64,000 nucleotides of DNA from assembly GCF_900100195.1 (NCBI RefSeq), contig NZ_FNES01000007.1:124001-188000 (forward strand), given 5' to 3'. The translations under genes and the position numbers were made by a program. The DNA comes from Billgrantia gudaonensis. GTDB lineage: Bacteria; Pseudomonadota; Gammaproteobacteria; Pseudomonadales; Halomonadaceae. The notes under the pieces were generated by a model. The model was not told the origin of the DNA and searched no databases. It saw only the letters and a list, made by a program, of their open reading frames with translations. This document shows positions 18,409 through 29,417 of this stretch, in pieces (within the stretch, counting starts at the first letter, position 1; each line of letters opens with the position of its first letter).

Positions 18409-19797
18409 ATGAACCAGCGTGTGAACATCGATCTTGGCGACCCGCACGCGGAGGCCTTCGAGGCCCGTCAGTTCAAGGTCTATACCCATCGCCAGCTCGA
18501 CAAGATCGAGGCGATCCAGAACCTACCTGACGACCTGCGCTTCGACATGCGGGTGGTCAGCCAGGTGCTGCCGTTTCGCGTCAACGAATATGTGATCGAC
18601 GAGCTGATCGATTGGGACAACATCCCCGGGGATCCGGTCTTCCAGCTCACCTTTCCGCAGCGTGGCATGCTGCGCCCCGAGCACTTCGACACGGTCGCTG
18701 ACATGATGCGCCGCGAGGCGTCCGCGGCCGAGATGAAGCCGGTGATCGAGCGCATTCGCTCCGAGCTCAATCCTCATCCGGCTGGGCAGATGGACCTCAA
18801 CCTGCCGTTGCTCGATGGCGAGCCGCTGTCCGGCATGCAGCACAAGTATCGCGAGACGGTGCTCTTCTTCCCCAGCCAGGGCCAGGTGTGTCACAGCTAT
18901 TGCACCTTCTGCTTCCGCTGGGCGCAGTTCGTCGGCGACAAGGACCTCAAGTTCGCTTCCAATGAGGCCGACTCCCTGCACCGCTATCTCGCCGAGCACA
19001 CCGAGGTCACCGACCTGCTGATGACCGGGGGCGACCCCATGGTGATGAAGGCCAAGCACCTGCGTCAGTACCTGGAGGGGCTGATGGCACCGGAGCTGGA
19101 CCACGTCCAGGACATCCGCATTGGCACCAAGAGCCTGACCTTCTGGCCCTACCGCTTCGTCACCGACCCCGATGCCGAGGACATCCTCGCGCTGTTCCGC
19201 GAGCTGACCGCGGCCGGCAAGCACGTGGCTTTCATGGCGCACTTCAACCATTGGAAGGAGATGGACACCCCCATCTGCCGCGAGGCGATCCGCCGCATCC
19301 GCGCCACCGGGGCGGAGATCCGCACCCAGGCGCCACTGCTCAAACACATCAACGACGATGCCGATCAGTGGGCGAGGATGTGGACCACCCAGGTGCGCCT
19401 GGGAATGATCCCCTACTACATGTTCGTCGAGCGCGACACCGGCGCCCGCCACTACTTCGAGGTGCCGCTGGTGCGTGCCTGGGAGATCTACCGCAAGGCG
19501 ATCAAGGCGGTGCCGGGGCTGGCGCGGACGGCGCGTGGGCCCTCAATGTCCGCCGATCCCGGCAAGGTGGAGATCCAGGGGGTCGCCGAGATCCACGGCG
19601 AGAAGGTCTTCGTGCTGCGTTTCATCCAGGGGCGCGACAACGACTGGGTGCAGCGGCCGTTCTTCGCCAAGTACGACGAAGCCGCCACCTGGCTCAACCA
19701 CCTCGAACCGGCGCTGGGCGAGAGCGAGTTCTTCTATGAGGCCGAGTTCGCCGCCATGAAGGACGAGAAGCAGGCGCTGATCATGAAGGCGTCGTGA
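18409..19797 (+). CDS. KamA-like radical SAM aminomutase, substrate unknown
   Basis: A 462-residue protein of the lysine 2,3-aminomutase (KamA/EpmB) family. The [4Fe-4S]/SAM motif is CHSYCTFCFRW (Cys161, Cys165, Cys168), followed by LLMTGGDPMVM. In known aminomutases PLP binds a lysine in a PGGGGK loop; here the aligned stretch is SADPGKVEI, with Lys386 the probable PLP lysine but without the glycine run. The region that places aspartates for lysine binding is also altered (FVERDTGARHYFEVP). I therefore expect a radical aminomutase or related PLP reaction on a different amino acid. It has a strong ribosome site and its own gap on each side, so it may be monocistronic. Confidence 0.8.
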   Translation: MNQRVNIDLGDPHAEAFEARQFKVYTHRQLDKIEAIQNLPDDLRFDMRVVSQVLPFRVNEYVIDELIDWDNIPGDPVFQLTFPQRGMLRPEHFDTVADMMRREASAAEMKPVIERIRSELNPHPAGQMDLNLPLLDGEPLSGMQHKYRETVLFFPSQGQVCHSYCTFCFRWAQFVGDKDLKFASNEADSLHRYLAEHTEVTDLLMTGGDPMVMKAKHLRQYLEGLMAPELDHVQDIRIGTKSLTFWPYRFVTDPDAEDILALFRELTAAGKHVAFMAHFNHWKEMDTPICREAIRRIRATGAEIRTQAPLLKHINDDADQWARMWTTQVRLGMIPYYMFVERDTGARHYFEVPLVRAWEIYRKAIKAVPGLARTARGPSMSADPGKVEIQGVAEIHGEKVFVLRFIQGRDNDWVQRPFFAKYDEAATWLNHLEPALGESEFFYEAEFAAMKDEKQALIMKAS

Positions 19798-19821
19798 GCC
19801 GGTAGCGATGGCACGGTATTG

Positions 19822-19856
19822 GCGGGCTTTCCGTTGTGGGTCAGCGGGAAGCCCGC
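19822..19856 (+). terminator. Candidate terminator hairpin after the KamA-like gene
   Basis: GCGGGCTT (19822-19829) pairs with AAGCCCGC (19849-19856), with partial pairing further in. Only a short T-containing tail follows. The rest of the 298-base gap to the TAXI gene is unusually AT-rich (about 19900-19990), and I see no gene in it. Confidence 0.5.
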
Positions 19857-20095
19857 TTGCGTTGTGAGGCGAACTCTCTGAGCGACGCGCCAAAGGCGAC
19901 CTAAAATTAACGCACACTAAACGCTTGGCACGGCTAGAATCAGGAGTGTTGAAAAATCCCTCATCAAGCAGGCGTTTTTTTCGCTAAAGTAGTCAGGAGC
20001 GGTGGAAGCCGTTGCCAGAAGGTATTCGGCTGAAGCCGGTTTCCACCGTCGACTCGTGCAATGTTTGATTGCCCAACGATACAAGAGGTGTGTTC

Positions 20096-21079
20096 ATGAA
20101 ACGCCACGCATTCACTGCGGCCGCTTTCTCCGGCGCTTTGCTGGGAGCTGCCATGGTCTCGGCCCCGGCCGTCGCCCAGGAAGAGAACTTCATCACCATT
20201 GGTACCGGTGGCCAGACCGGCGTCTATTACGTCGTCGGCCAGTCGGTCTGTCGCATGGTCAATCGCGGCAGCGACGACCACAACATTCGCTGCAACGCAC
20301 CCTCGACCGGCGGTTCCGTGGCCAACGTCAACGGCATGAAGAGCGGCGAACTGGACATGGGTGTCGTACAGTCCGACGTGCAGTACCGTGCTTACCATGG
20401 CGAAGCCAATTTCGAGGACGACGGTGCCTGGGAAGACATGCGCGCCGTGTTCAAGATGCACGGTGAGCCGCTGACCGTAGTGGCGCGAGCCGATTCCGGG
20501 ATCGAACACTTCTCCGACTTTCCCGACAAGCGCGTCAACATCGGCAACCCGGGGTCCGGTCAGCGCAACACCATGGAAGTGGTGATGGAGGCCATGGGCT
20601 GGGATGAGGACACCTTCGCCCTGGCTTCGGAGCTGGATGCTGCCGAACAGGCCGCAGCCCTGGCCGACAACAACGTCGACGCCATGGTCTACGTGGTTGG
20701 CCACCCCAACGGCTCCATCCAGGAGGCCACCACCACCGTCGAAGCCAATCTCATTCCGGTGACCGGGCCCGAGATCGACGAACTGATCGAGACCTATCCG
20801 TATTACAGCAAGTCGGTGATTCCCGGTGGGCTCTATCGGGGTAACGACGAGGACGTGGAAACCTTCGGCGTCTCGGCCACCTTCGTGACTCATGCCGGCA
20901 TCGATGCGGACGTCGTCTACGAAACCGTCAAGGCGGTATTCGATAACTTCGATCGCTACAAGCGTCTGCACCCAGCCTTCGAGAACCTCGACCCCGAGGA
21001 CATGATCTCCCAGGGCCTCACGGCACCGCTGCATGAAGGCGCCGAGCGCTACTATCGCGAGCAGGGCTGGATCGAGTGA
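20096..21079 (+). CDS. TAXI-family TRAP substrate-binding protein
   Basis: A 327-residue periplasmic protein with a signal peptide (MKRHAFTAAAFSGALLGAAM...AVAQ, cleavage near residue 26). It has TAXI-family features: ITIGTGGQTGVYYVVGQSVC at the mature N terminus, a Cys pair (Cys near 49 and 65), SGELDMGVVQSDVQY, and NIGNPGSGQRNTMEVVMEA. TAXI proteins feed fused 4TM/12TM permeases, exactly what follows. Glutamate, glutamine and other acids have been proposed as ligands in the family; the substrate here is unknown. A strong hairpin separates it from the permease gene. Confidence 0.9.
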   Translation: MKRHAFTAAAFSGALLGAAMVSAPAVAQEENFITIGTGGQTGVYYVVGQSVCRMVNRGSDDHNIRCNAPSTGGSVANVNGMKSGELDMGVVQSDVQYRAYHGEANFEDDGAWEDMRAVFKMHGEPLTVVARADSGIEHFSDFPDKRVNIGNPGSGQRNTMEVVMEAMGWDEDTFALASELDAAEQAAALADNNVDAMVYVVGHPNGSIQEATTTVEANLIPVTGPEIDELIETYPYYSKSVIPGGLYRGNDEDVETFGVSATFVTHAGIDADVVYETVKAVFDNFDRYKRLHPAFENLDPEDMISQGLTAPLHEGAERYYREQGWIE

Positions 21080-21120
21080 TGTCAGTGCAAGGTCGCTGAC
21101 GGTCCTTGCCTACTGAGTTG

Positions 21121-21152
21121 GATGCGCGGACCCTGTGGAGGGTCCGCGCATC
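21121..21152 (+). promoter_or_regulatory. Perfect 14-bp hairpin between TAXI binding protein and permease
   Basis: GATGCGCGGACCCT and AGGGTCCGCGCATC pair perfectly around a GTGG loop. No T tract follows. Hairpins at this position in transporter operons often stabilise the upstream mRNA or partly stop transcription, so that the binding protein is made in excess over the membrane subunit. Confidence 0.7.
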
Positions 21153-21240
21153 TGCTTGGTAGGGAAAGCGACATGTAAGGTTGCCGAGGCTGAGAGGCAG
21201 TCGGAAGCGGTCGTCCCAATGATAGTGCAGGATACAACCG

Positions 21241-23847
<2,607 letters not shown>

Positions 23848-23861
23848 TGGAGGCGATGACC

Positions 23862-24290
23862 ATGTATCACAAGATCGTATTGCCGGTGGATCTCAACGAA
23901 GAGAGCTCCTGGCACAAGGCGCTGCCCACCGCGATTACGCTGTGCCGTACCTTCGGTGCTTCGCTGCACGTGGTGACCGTGCTGCCGGATTTTCGCATGC
24001 CGCTGGTGGGCTCCTACTTTCCCAGCGGTTTTGCCAAGAAGGCGCATGAGGCGGTTTCCGAGGCGCAACATCAGTTCATTGCCGAGCACGTGCCGGACGA
24101 CGTCCAGGTGCAGAGCGTGATCGTCGATGGCTCACCCTGGGAGTCGATCATCAAGGTTGCCAAGAAGATCGATGCCGACCTGATCGTCATGGCTTCTCAC
24201 AACAAGCGCAAGTTCGCCGACTACGTGCTCGGCCCCAACGCCGAGCATGTGGTGCACCATTCCAAGATATCGGTGATGATCGTGCGCTGA
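23862..24290 (+). CDS. Universal stress protein (UspA family) coupled to TRAP permease
   Basis: A 142-residue UspA-fold protein: MYHKIVLPVDLNEESSWHKA, a central VIVDGSPWESIIKVAKKIDADLI-type segment and MASHNKRKFADYVLGPNAEH. The glycine-rich ATP loop (G-x2-G-x9-G-S/T) is degenerate here. I choose ATG 23862, eight bases after GGAGG; ATGs at 23847 and 23856 are alternatives. Gene order matches teaABCD of Halomonas elongata, where the UspA protein TeaD tunes the ectoine TRAP transporter, so a similar regulatory role is inferred. Confidence 0.88.
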   Translation: MYHKIVLPVDLNEESSWHKALPTAITLCRTFGASLHVVTVLPDFRMPLVGSYFPSGFAKKAHEAVSEAQHQFIAEHVPDDVQVQSVIVDGSPWESIIKVAKKIDADLIVMASHNKRKFADYVLGPNAEHVVHHSKISVMIVR

Positions 24291-24314
24291 TGCTCATGGG
24301 CTGGCCATCCGTTG

Positions 24315-24347
24315 CGACGCCCGCGCCTACCGTTGGTGCGGGCGTCG
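24315..24347 (+). terminator. Terminator hairpin after uspA
   Basis: CGACGCCCGC (24315-24324) pairs perfectly with GCGGGCGTCG (24338-24347), 25 bases after the uspA stop. Only a weak T-containing tail (TCGTATCC) follows. Confidence 0.6.
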
Positions 24348-24483
24348 TCGTATCCACGCTGCCTATCGGCAGGCTTGCTCCAGGTCAACTACAGTAGTGA
24401 TGCATGAAGAGAACAAGACGTTGTCCGGCCGGCTGGCTGGAATGACGCTCTCCTTCGTCCCCTCCCAAGACGAAATACGGGGT

Positions 24484-25305
24484 ATGCCAATGAACGCAAC
24501 AACACGCTCCTCTCGGCAGTCTGCGGTTCCTACCGTGCGGATCACCATCAACCCGATCGGCATGGACAGGCCCCGCGCCTGGCTGGCGGCCGGCTTCGAG
24601 GATTTTCGGCAGGCCACGGCGGTGAGCCTGGCCTACGGTATGTTCTGGGTCGGGTTGAGCATTGCGGTCACCGTCGGCGCCATCACTCTCGACCTGTGGC
24701 ACTGGTTGTTGCCCATGGTCGCCGGCTTCATGTTCGTGGGGCCGCTGGTGGCGGTGGGCTCGTACGGCATCAGCCGTGCGCTGGAGGCCAACCGTGCGCC
24801 TCACCTGGGCGATGCCTTCAACGCTTGGCGGCCCCATGCGGGCCAACTGGCGATGATGGGCGTGATGATGATGATCTTCTTCCTGGCGTGGATTCGTGTT
24901 GCCACACTGTTGTTTGCGCTCTTCTTCGGCTTCGAGGCGCCCGACCCGACCAATCTCTACGCAGCCTTGCTCACGTCTCCCGAAGGGTTGGGCATGATCG
25001 CCGTCGGCAGTGCCGTGGGTGCCGTACTGGCCTTCGGTGCCTTTGCGATCAGCGTGGTGGCCATCCCGACCCTGATGGACCAGGACCTCACCTTCATGGA
25101 AGGTATCGAAGCCAGCGTGCGCGCCGTGGCGCGCAATTTCCGGCCCATGCTGCTGTGGGCGACGATTCTCACCGGGTGCGTACTGGTGGGCGTGTTGACC
25201 TTCTACATCGGGCTGGCGCTCATCCTGCCGGTGCTGGGGCATGCCAGCTGGCACGCCTATGAGGATCTGGTGCGCTGCGAACCCGTGGACAACGCGACTG
25301 TCTGA
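24484..25305 (+). CDS. DUF2189 integral membrane protein
   Basis: A 273-residue protein with about six hydrophobic segments, including AYGMFWVGLSIAVTVGAI, WLLPMVAGFMFVGPLVAVGS-like sequence near residue 75, MMGVMMMIFFLAWIRVATLL and FGAFAISVVAIPTLM. SRALEANRAPHLGDAFNAWR lies between helices 2 and 3, characteristic of DUF2189. The function of the family is unknown. ATG 24484 is one of several possible starts (24490 and 24397 are others). It stands alone between the TRAP operon and the Cys-less secreted protein. Confidence 0.8.
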   Translation: MPMNATTRSSRQSAVPTVRITINPIGMDRPRAWLAAGFEDFRQATAVSLAYGMFWVGLSIAVTVGAITLDLWHWLLPMVAGFMFVGPLVAVGSYGISRALEANRAPHLGDAFNAWRPHAGQLAMMGVMMMIFFLAWIRVATLLFALFFGFEAPDPTNLYAALLTSPEGLGMIAVGSAVGAVLAFGAFAISVVAIPTLMDQDLTFMEGIEASVRAVARNFRPMLLWATILTGCVLVGVLTFYIGLALILPVLGHASWHAYEDLVRCEPVDNATV

Positions 25306-25409
25306 TGACGTTCGCGTCGGGCTGGGCTCTTACCAAGGCCCTGCCTGACCTTTTCCGGCCGATCGCGTACCCTTGGCGGCAGACTCCGTTAGCCACCGGA
25401 ACTGCCGCC

Positions 25410-25934
25410 ATGTTTCGAGAGTTTCCCCAGTGCCTGCGACGACTCGTGGGACCGGTATTGCTGTATGCCCTCTTACCTGCCGTGGCCATCGCGGCCGACC
25501 TGCCGCCCCCCGAAGGCGATGTTCTGCTGCGCGTGGAAGGCGATATCGCTCACCCCAACGTCGGGGATGAGCTGCACCTCGATCGCGAGCAGTTGATGCA
25601 GTTGCCCTCGCGGGTGATCGAGACGCGAATTCCCTGGGCGCAGGGGACGTTCCGGTTCGAAGGCCCCTTGCTGCGCGCCGTGCTGGCGGCGGCTGGCGCA
25701 CGGGCCGAGCATGTCCGTGTGCGGGCGTTGAATGACTACGAAGCGGAAATTCCCGTGGCGGATTTCCATGACTACGATGTCATTCTCGCCTTGGAACGCA
25801 ACGGCTCCCCCATCGCCGTGCGAGACTTCGGGCCCCTGCAGGTGCTGTATCCTTTCGACGAGCATCCGGAACTGCTCACCGAAAGCATCCGCTTTCGTTC
25901 GGTGTGGCACGTGGAGAGCATCCATGTGCCATGA
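25410..25934 (+). CDS. Secreted sulfite-oxidase-fold protein lacking the Mo-binding cysteine
   Basis: A 174-residue protein with a signal peptide (hydrophobic VGPVLLYALLPAVAIAA, cleavage near residue 30). The mature part resembles the oxidoreductase molybdopterin-binding domain: LDREQLMQLPSRVIETRIPW, FEGPLLRAVLAAAGA, VRALNDYEAEIPVADF and VRDFGPLQVLYPFDEHPEL. The mature protein contains no cysteine at all, whereas catalytic members ligate molybdenum through one. It probably does not act as a molybdoenzyme. Its stop lies 30 bases before a membrane hybrid kinase, suggesting a periplasmic sensing partner. Start chosen at ATG 25410 for the signal peptide. Confidence 0.75.
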   Translation: MFREFPQCLRRLVGPVLLYALLPAVAIAADLPPPEGDVLLRVEGDIAHPNVGDELHLDREQLMQLPSRVIETRIPWAQGTFRFEGPLLRAVLAAAGARAEHVRVRALNDYEAEIPVADFHDYDVILALERNGSPIAVRDFGPLQVLYPFDEHPELLTESIRFRSVWHVESIHVP

Positions 25935-25964
25935 GCCGTACTGACGTCGGGGCCAAGACGAGCC

Positions 25965-28154
25965 ATGTTGCGTCATCCGTTGCGACTCAAGGCCGGCGCC
26001 ATCGCGGTGCTGCTGTTTTTCACCGCCGCCCTGGTGGTGGTGGGGCTGGCGGCGTGGCGCCAGGAGGGCCTGCACCAGAGTGTCGGTGGGGATACGGCCT
26101 GGCATGCTTACAAGCTGGATCGCGACATCGTGGAGCTGCGCAGCGATCTGGCCCATGCCGACGGTGCGGCGCGCAACCTCGATGCGCTGCGCCTGCATTT
26201 CGAACTCATCTACAGCCGCGTCAATTTGCTGCAGCGCGGTGATGTGACGGCGCTCATCGAGCGGATTCCCTCGGCGCGCCGCCTGCTGCCGGCTCTCGTC
26301 GAGGCGTTGGACAGCGTGGAGGCCGAGCTGGATGCCATGGGTAGCCTGAGCGGCATCGAGCGGCGCAATCTCGGCGAGCGCCTCGAACCGCTGGGGGGCA
26401 TGACCGAGCAGTTGATCATTGCCATCAATGGGCACCTGGCCGAGCAGGCGACCCGCGACCGGGAAGTGTTGCAGGGGCTCTATGCCCTGCTGTTGGCACT
26501 GATCCTGGCCATGAGTCTGGCCGGCCTGCTGGTGGTGGCTTTCCTGATCCGTGAGGCGCGCGACAACGCCACGGCCCGGCACTCCCTGGAGTCGCTCAGC
26601 CGCGAGCTTCAGGCCACCGCGCGCAGCGCCGAGTCGGCCAGTCGCGCCAAGTCCGAGTTCCTGGCCACGGTCAGCCACGAGATCCGCACACCGCTCAACG
26701 GTGTCATCGGCATGAGCGAGCTGCTGCTGGAACAGCCGCTGAGCGAACGTGCCAACGAATATGCGCGGACGCTGCGTGCCAGCGGACAGCGCCTGCTGGA
26801 GATGATCAACGACATACTCGATTTCTCCAAGATCGAGTCGGGACGGCTGGAGCTGGAGTATCAGGCGGTGGATTTGCCAGCCCTGATCGAGGAGTCGCGC
26901 CAGCTTTTCGCGCCGCGCGCCGAAACCAAGGGAGTCGCCCTGGTCACCCGCCTGGGCCGGGAGCTGCCACCTGCCGTCATGGGCGATCCAGCCCGCCTTC
27001 GCCAGGTGATTCTCAATCTGCTGGCCAATGCCATCAAGTTCACCGAGCAGGGAGAAGTCCGCGTCGAGGCGGGAGTGGCAGAGGATGGGCAACTGAGCCT
27101 GGCGGTGAGCGATACCGGCCCGGGCATTGCGTCCGGCCAGCAGGAGCGCCTCTTCGAACCCTTCCGGCAGGGGGATGCCTCTACCGCGCGCCGCTATGGG
27201 GGTACGGGGCTGGGACTGGCGATCTGCCGTCGCCTGGTGGCGGCCATGGGCGGCGACATCGGCGTCGATAGCCGTCCCGGGGAGGGCAGTCGTTTCTGGG
27301 TTCGTCTGCCGCTGGAAGCTGCCGCTCTCCCTCGCAGCACAGCCGTGGTCGGCACGGCGTCGCCGGTCTTTGCGGGGCAGGTGCTGGTGGTCGAGGACAA
27401 TCCCGTCAATCAGCAGGTCGCCCAGGCGCTGCTCGAACATCTCAGTTGCCAGGTAACGCTGGCCGAAAGCGGCCCCGAGGCACTGGCGTTGACCGACAGA
27501 CAGCGTTTCGCGGTGATCTTCATGGACGTACAGATGCCGGGCATGGATGGCCTGGCCGTCACCCAGCGCCTGCGCGCGGCCGGCGGCTGGCGCGCCGAGG
27601 TTCCCATCGTGGCAATGACGGCGGGAGGGCCTGGGGCCGATGCAGCGAGTTGTCTGGCTGCCGGAATGACCGACTACCTGGGCAAACCGCTCGTTCGCCG
27701 GGAGCTGGAGGCTTGTCTGGCACGCAGGTTGCCGGTTACCACGGCAGCGAGCGCCGATGCCGCACCGGCTCCGTGCGTTGCGGCAGGCGAGCCGGAGCTC
27801 GACGTATCCGTTCTGGAGGCGCTGGGAGAGGCGCTGGGCGAAGCGCAGTTGGCTTCGTTGATCGTCACCCACTGCCGCGAGCTGCAACGTCACGGTGCGA
27901 CCCTGCATGACGCCGCAGCCATAGGTGACATGGCGGCATTGGGCGATGTGGCGCATCGCCTCAAGGGCGAATCGGTAAGCCTCGGTGTGCAACGCCTGTC
28001 GGCGTGTGCGCGACGCCTGGAAGCGAGTGCCCGGGCGGGGCAGCATGACCGCGCCATGCAGCGTGTGCGTGAGCTCGAGGCGGCCCTGCCCATGGCTCTC
28101 GATGCCCTGGAGCGCTGGCTTGCGGCTCGCCGGGCCCGTTCGCCATCGCCATGA
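25965..28154 (+). CDS. Membrane hybrid sensor histidine kinase with receiver and HPt domains
   Basis: A 729-residue kinase. Two transmembrane helices (about 11-31 and 172-194) flank a helical periplasmic domain of about 140 residues. Next come HisKA with [10 protein letters not shown] (His238), HATPase with [13 protein letters not shown] and [13 protein letters not shown], a receiver ([20 protein letters not shown]; Asp521 in [11 protein letters not shown]), and a C-terminal HPt domain (VAHRLKGES, His664). It is a complete His-Asp-His relay that needs an external response regulator, which is not adjacent. The gene follows the Cys-less periplasmic protein by 30 bases, so signal input may come from that protein. 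Confidence 0.92.
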   Translation: MLRHPLRLKAGAIAVLLFFTAALVVVGLAAWRQEGLHQSVGGDTAWHAYKLDRDIVELRSDLAHADGAARNLDALRLHFELIYSRVNLLQRGDVTALIERIPSARRLLPALVEALDSVEAELDAMGSLSGIERRNLGERLEPLGGMTEQLIIAINGHLAEQATRDREVLQGLYALLLALILAMSLAGLLVVAFLIREARDNATARHSLESLSRELQATARSAESASRAKSEFLATVSHEIRTPLNGVIGMSELLLEQPLSERANEYARTLRASGQRLLEMINDILDFSKIESGRLELEYQAVDLPALIEESRQLFAPRAETKGVALVTRLGRELPPAVMGDPARLRQVILNLLANAIKFTEQGEVRVEAGVAEDGQLSLAVSDTGPGIASGQQERLFEPFRQGDASTARRYGGTGLGLAICRRLVAAMGGDIGVDSRPGEGSRFWVRLPLEAAALPRSTAVVGTASPVFAGQVLVVEDNPVNQQVAQALLEHLSCQVTLAESGPEALALTDRQRFAVIFMDVQMPGMDGLAVTQRLRAAGGWRAEVPIVAMTAGGPGADAASCLAAGMTDYLGKPLVRRELEACLARRLPVTTAASADAAPAPCVAAGEPELDVSVLEALGEALGEAQLASLIVTHCRELQRHGATLHDAAAIGDMAALGDVAHRLKGESVSLGVQRLSACARRLEASARAGQHDRAMQRVRELEAALPMALDALERWLAARRARSPSP

Positions 28155-28211
28155 CTTGCCCTAAAGCCGCGTTGTGGCTGCCATGTCGAGGCGCCTACAC
28201 TGCCAGGGATC

Positions 28212-29417
28212 ATGCAGCCATCGGAAAGCGCCATGCCATCGTCCGTCGTCGATGAGATCGAAGCGACATCCGTGCGGCAGCAGCCGCTGCGCACGGCCAG
28301 CAGCCATTGCCGGGAGCCGGCAGGCGCCGCTGCCGAGCTGGCGCGGTCCTTGTATCACGCCGACCTGGGGTTCGTGCTCTTCTTCTGCAGTGCCGAGTAT
28401 CCGTTGGCCGAGCTGGGCGAGGCCCTGGAAGCGGCCTTTGCCGGCGTCACCGTCTCGGGCTGCACCACCGCCGGGGAGATCACTCCGGCCGGCTACTGCC
28501 GTGGCTGCGTAGTGGCCATCGGGTTCGACCGGCGTGCTTTCGCCGTCGCTCAGGCGCTGATCGACGACCTGGAAGGCTTCGATCTGCTGCAGGCTCAGCG
28601 TCTCACCGGCGAGCTGCTGGCCGCCTGTCGGCGTGTCGCGCGGGATGGCGAAGGCGGCAACCGTTTCGTTCTGACCCTGCTCGATGGTCTTTCCAGCAGC
28701 GAGGAGCAGGTGCTGGCCACCCTCGATGCGGCCCTGGGGGCGATTCCCAGCTTCGGCGGCAGCGCCGGCGACGACAACCGCCTGGCCCACACCCACGTCT
28801 ACAGTGGCGGACGCTTTCACAGCGAGGCCGCCGTGGTGGTGATGGTCGAGACGCGTCTGCCCTTCGAGGTGTTCACCACCCACCATCTGCGTCCGCGCGA
28901 CACCAAGCTGGTGGTGACCCGAGTCGACCGCGACCGCCGCCGTGTTCTGGAACTCAATGCCGCCCCCGCCGCCGAGGAGTATGCCCGCCTGGTGGGGTTG
29001 CCGGTGGCGGAGCTGACACCGGCCGTGTTCGCTCGCCACCCCTTGGCCGTGCGCCTCGGCGAAGCGCACTACGTGCGCTCCATTCAGTGCGTCAATGCCG
29101 ATGGCAGCCTGAGCTTCTACTGTGCGGTGGAGAACGGCATCGTGCTCACCGCCATGCAGCCTGAGCCGCTGCTCGACGACCTGCGCGACGTGCTGGCCGG
29201 GCTGCACGAGCGGCTCGGCGAGCCGGCGCTGATCATCGGCTGCGACTGCTTTCTGCGTCGGCTCGAACTGGAGTCCCTCGGCCAGGTGGCTCAGGCCTCG
29301 CGGCTGCTGGGCCGTGAGGGCGTCATCGGCTTCAATACCTACGGGGAACAGCACCATGGCCGACACGTCAACCAGACCTTCACCGGCGTTGCCATTGGAT
29401 CTCGCCCGCGAGACTGA
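28212..29417 (+). CDS. nosP: FIST-domain sensor, NosP-like
   Basis: A 401-residue protein with FIST N (about 55-245) and FIST C (about 250-390) domains: GFVLFFCSAEYPL, VSGCTTAGEITPAGYC, FGGSAGDDNRLAHTHVYSGG, YVRSIQCVNADGSLSFYCAV and GFNTYGEQHHG. No signal peptide, so it is cytoplasmic. In Pseudomonas aeruginosa the FIST protein NosP binds heme and nitric oxide and controls the adjacent kinase NahK; here too a NahK-like kinase follows, with its start inside this gene (62-base overlap). Heme ligation cannot be proven from sequence; THHLRP near residue 223 is a histidine candidate. ATG 28212 follows CAGGGA. Confidence 0.82.
   Translation: MQPSESAMPSSVVDEIEATSVRQQPLRTASSHCREPAGAAAELARSLYHADLGFVLFFCSAEYPLAELGEALEAAFAGVTVSGCTTAGEITPAGYCRGCVVAIGFDRRAFAVAQALIDDLEGFDLLQAQRLTGELLAACRRVARDGEGGNRFVLTLLDGLSSSEEQVLATLDAALGAIPSFGGSAGDDNRLAHTHVYSGGRFHSEAAVVVMVETRLPFEVFTTHHLRPRDTKLVVTRVDRDRRRVLELNAAPAAEEYARLVGLPVAELTPAVFARHPLAVRLGEAHYVRSIQCVNADGSLSFYCAVENGIVLTAMQPEPLLDDLRDVLAGLHERLGEPALIIGCDCFLRRLELESLGQVAQASRLLGREGVIGFNTYGEQHHGRHVNQTFTGVAIGSRPRD

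Noticed and set aside
19925..19940. Sigma-54-like TGGCAC followed by GAAT, or TTGGCA plus TAGAAT
   Set aside because: The second sigma-54 half lacks GC, and the sigma-70 hexamers are only four bases apart, so neither promoter model fits.
25473..28046. Very long open frame (857 codons) on the minus strand opposite the hybrid kinase
   Set aside because: It is antisense to two well-supported genes, has no family motifs and arises from GC-rich third-position bias.
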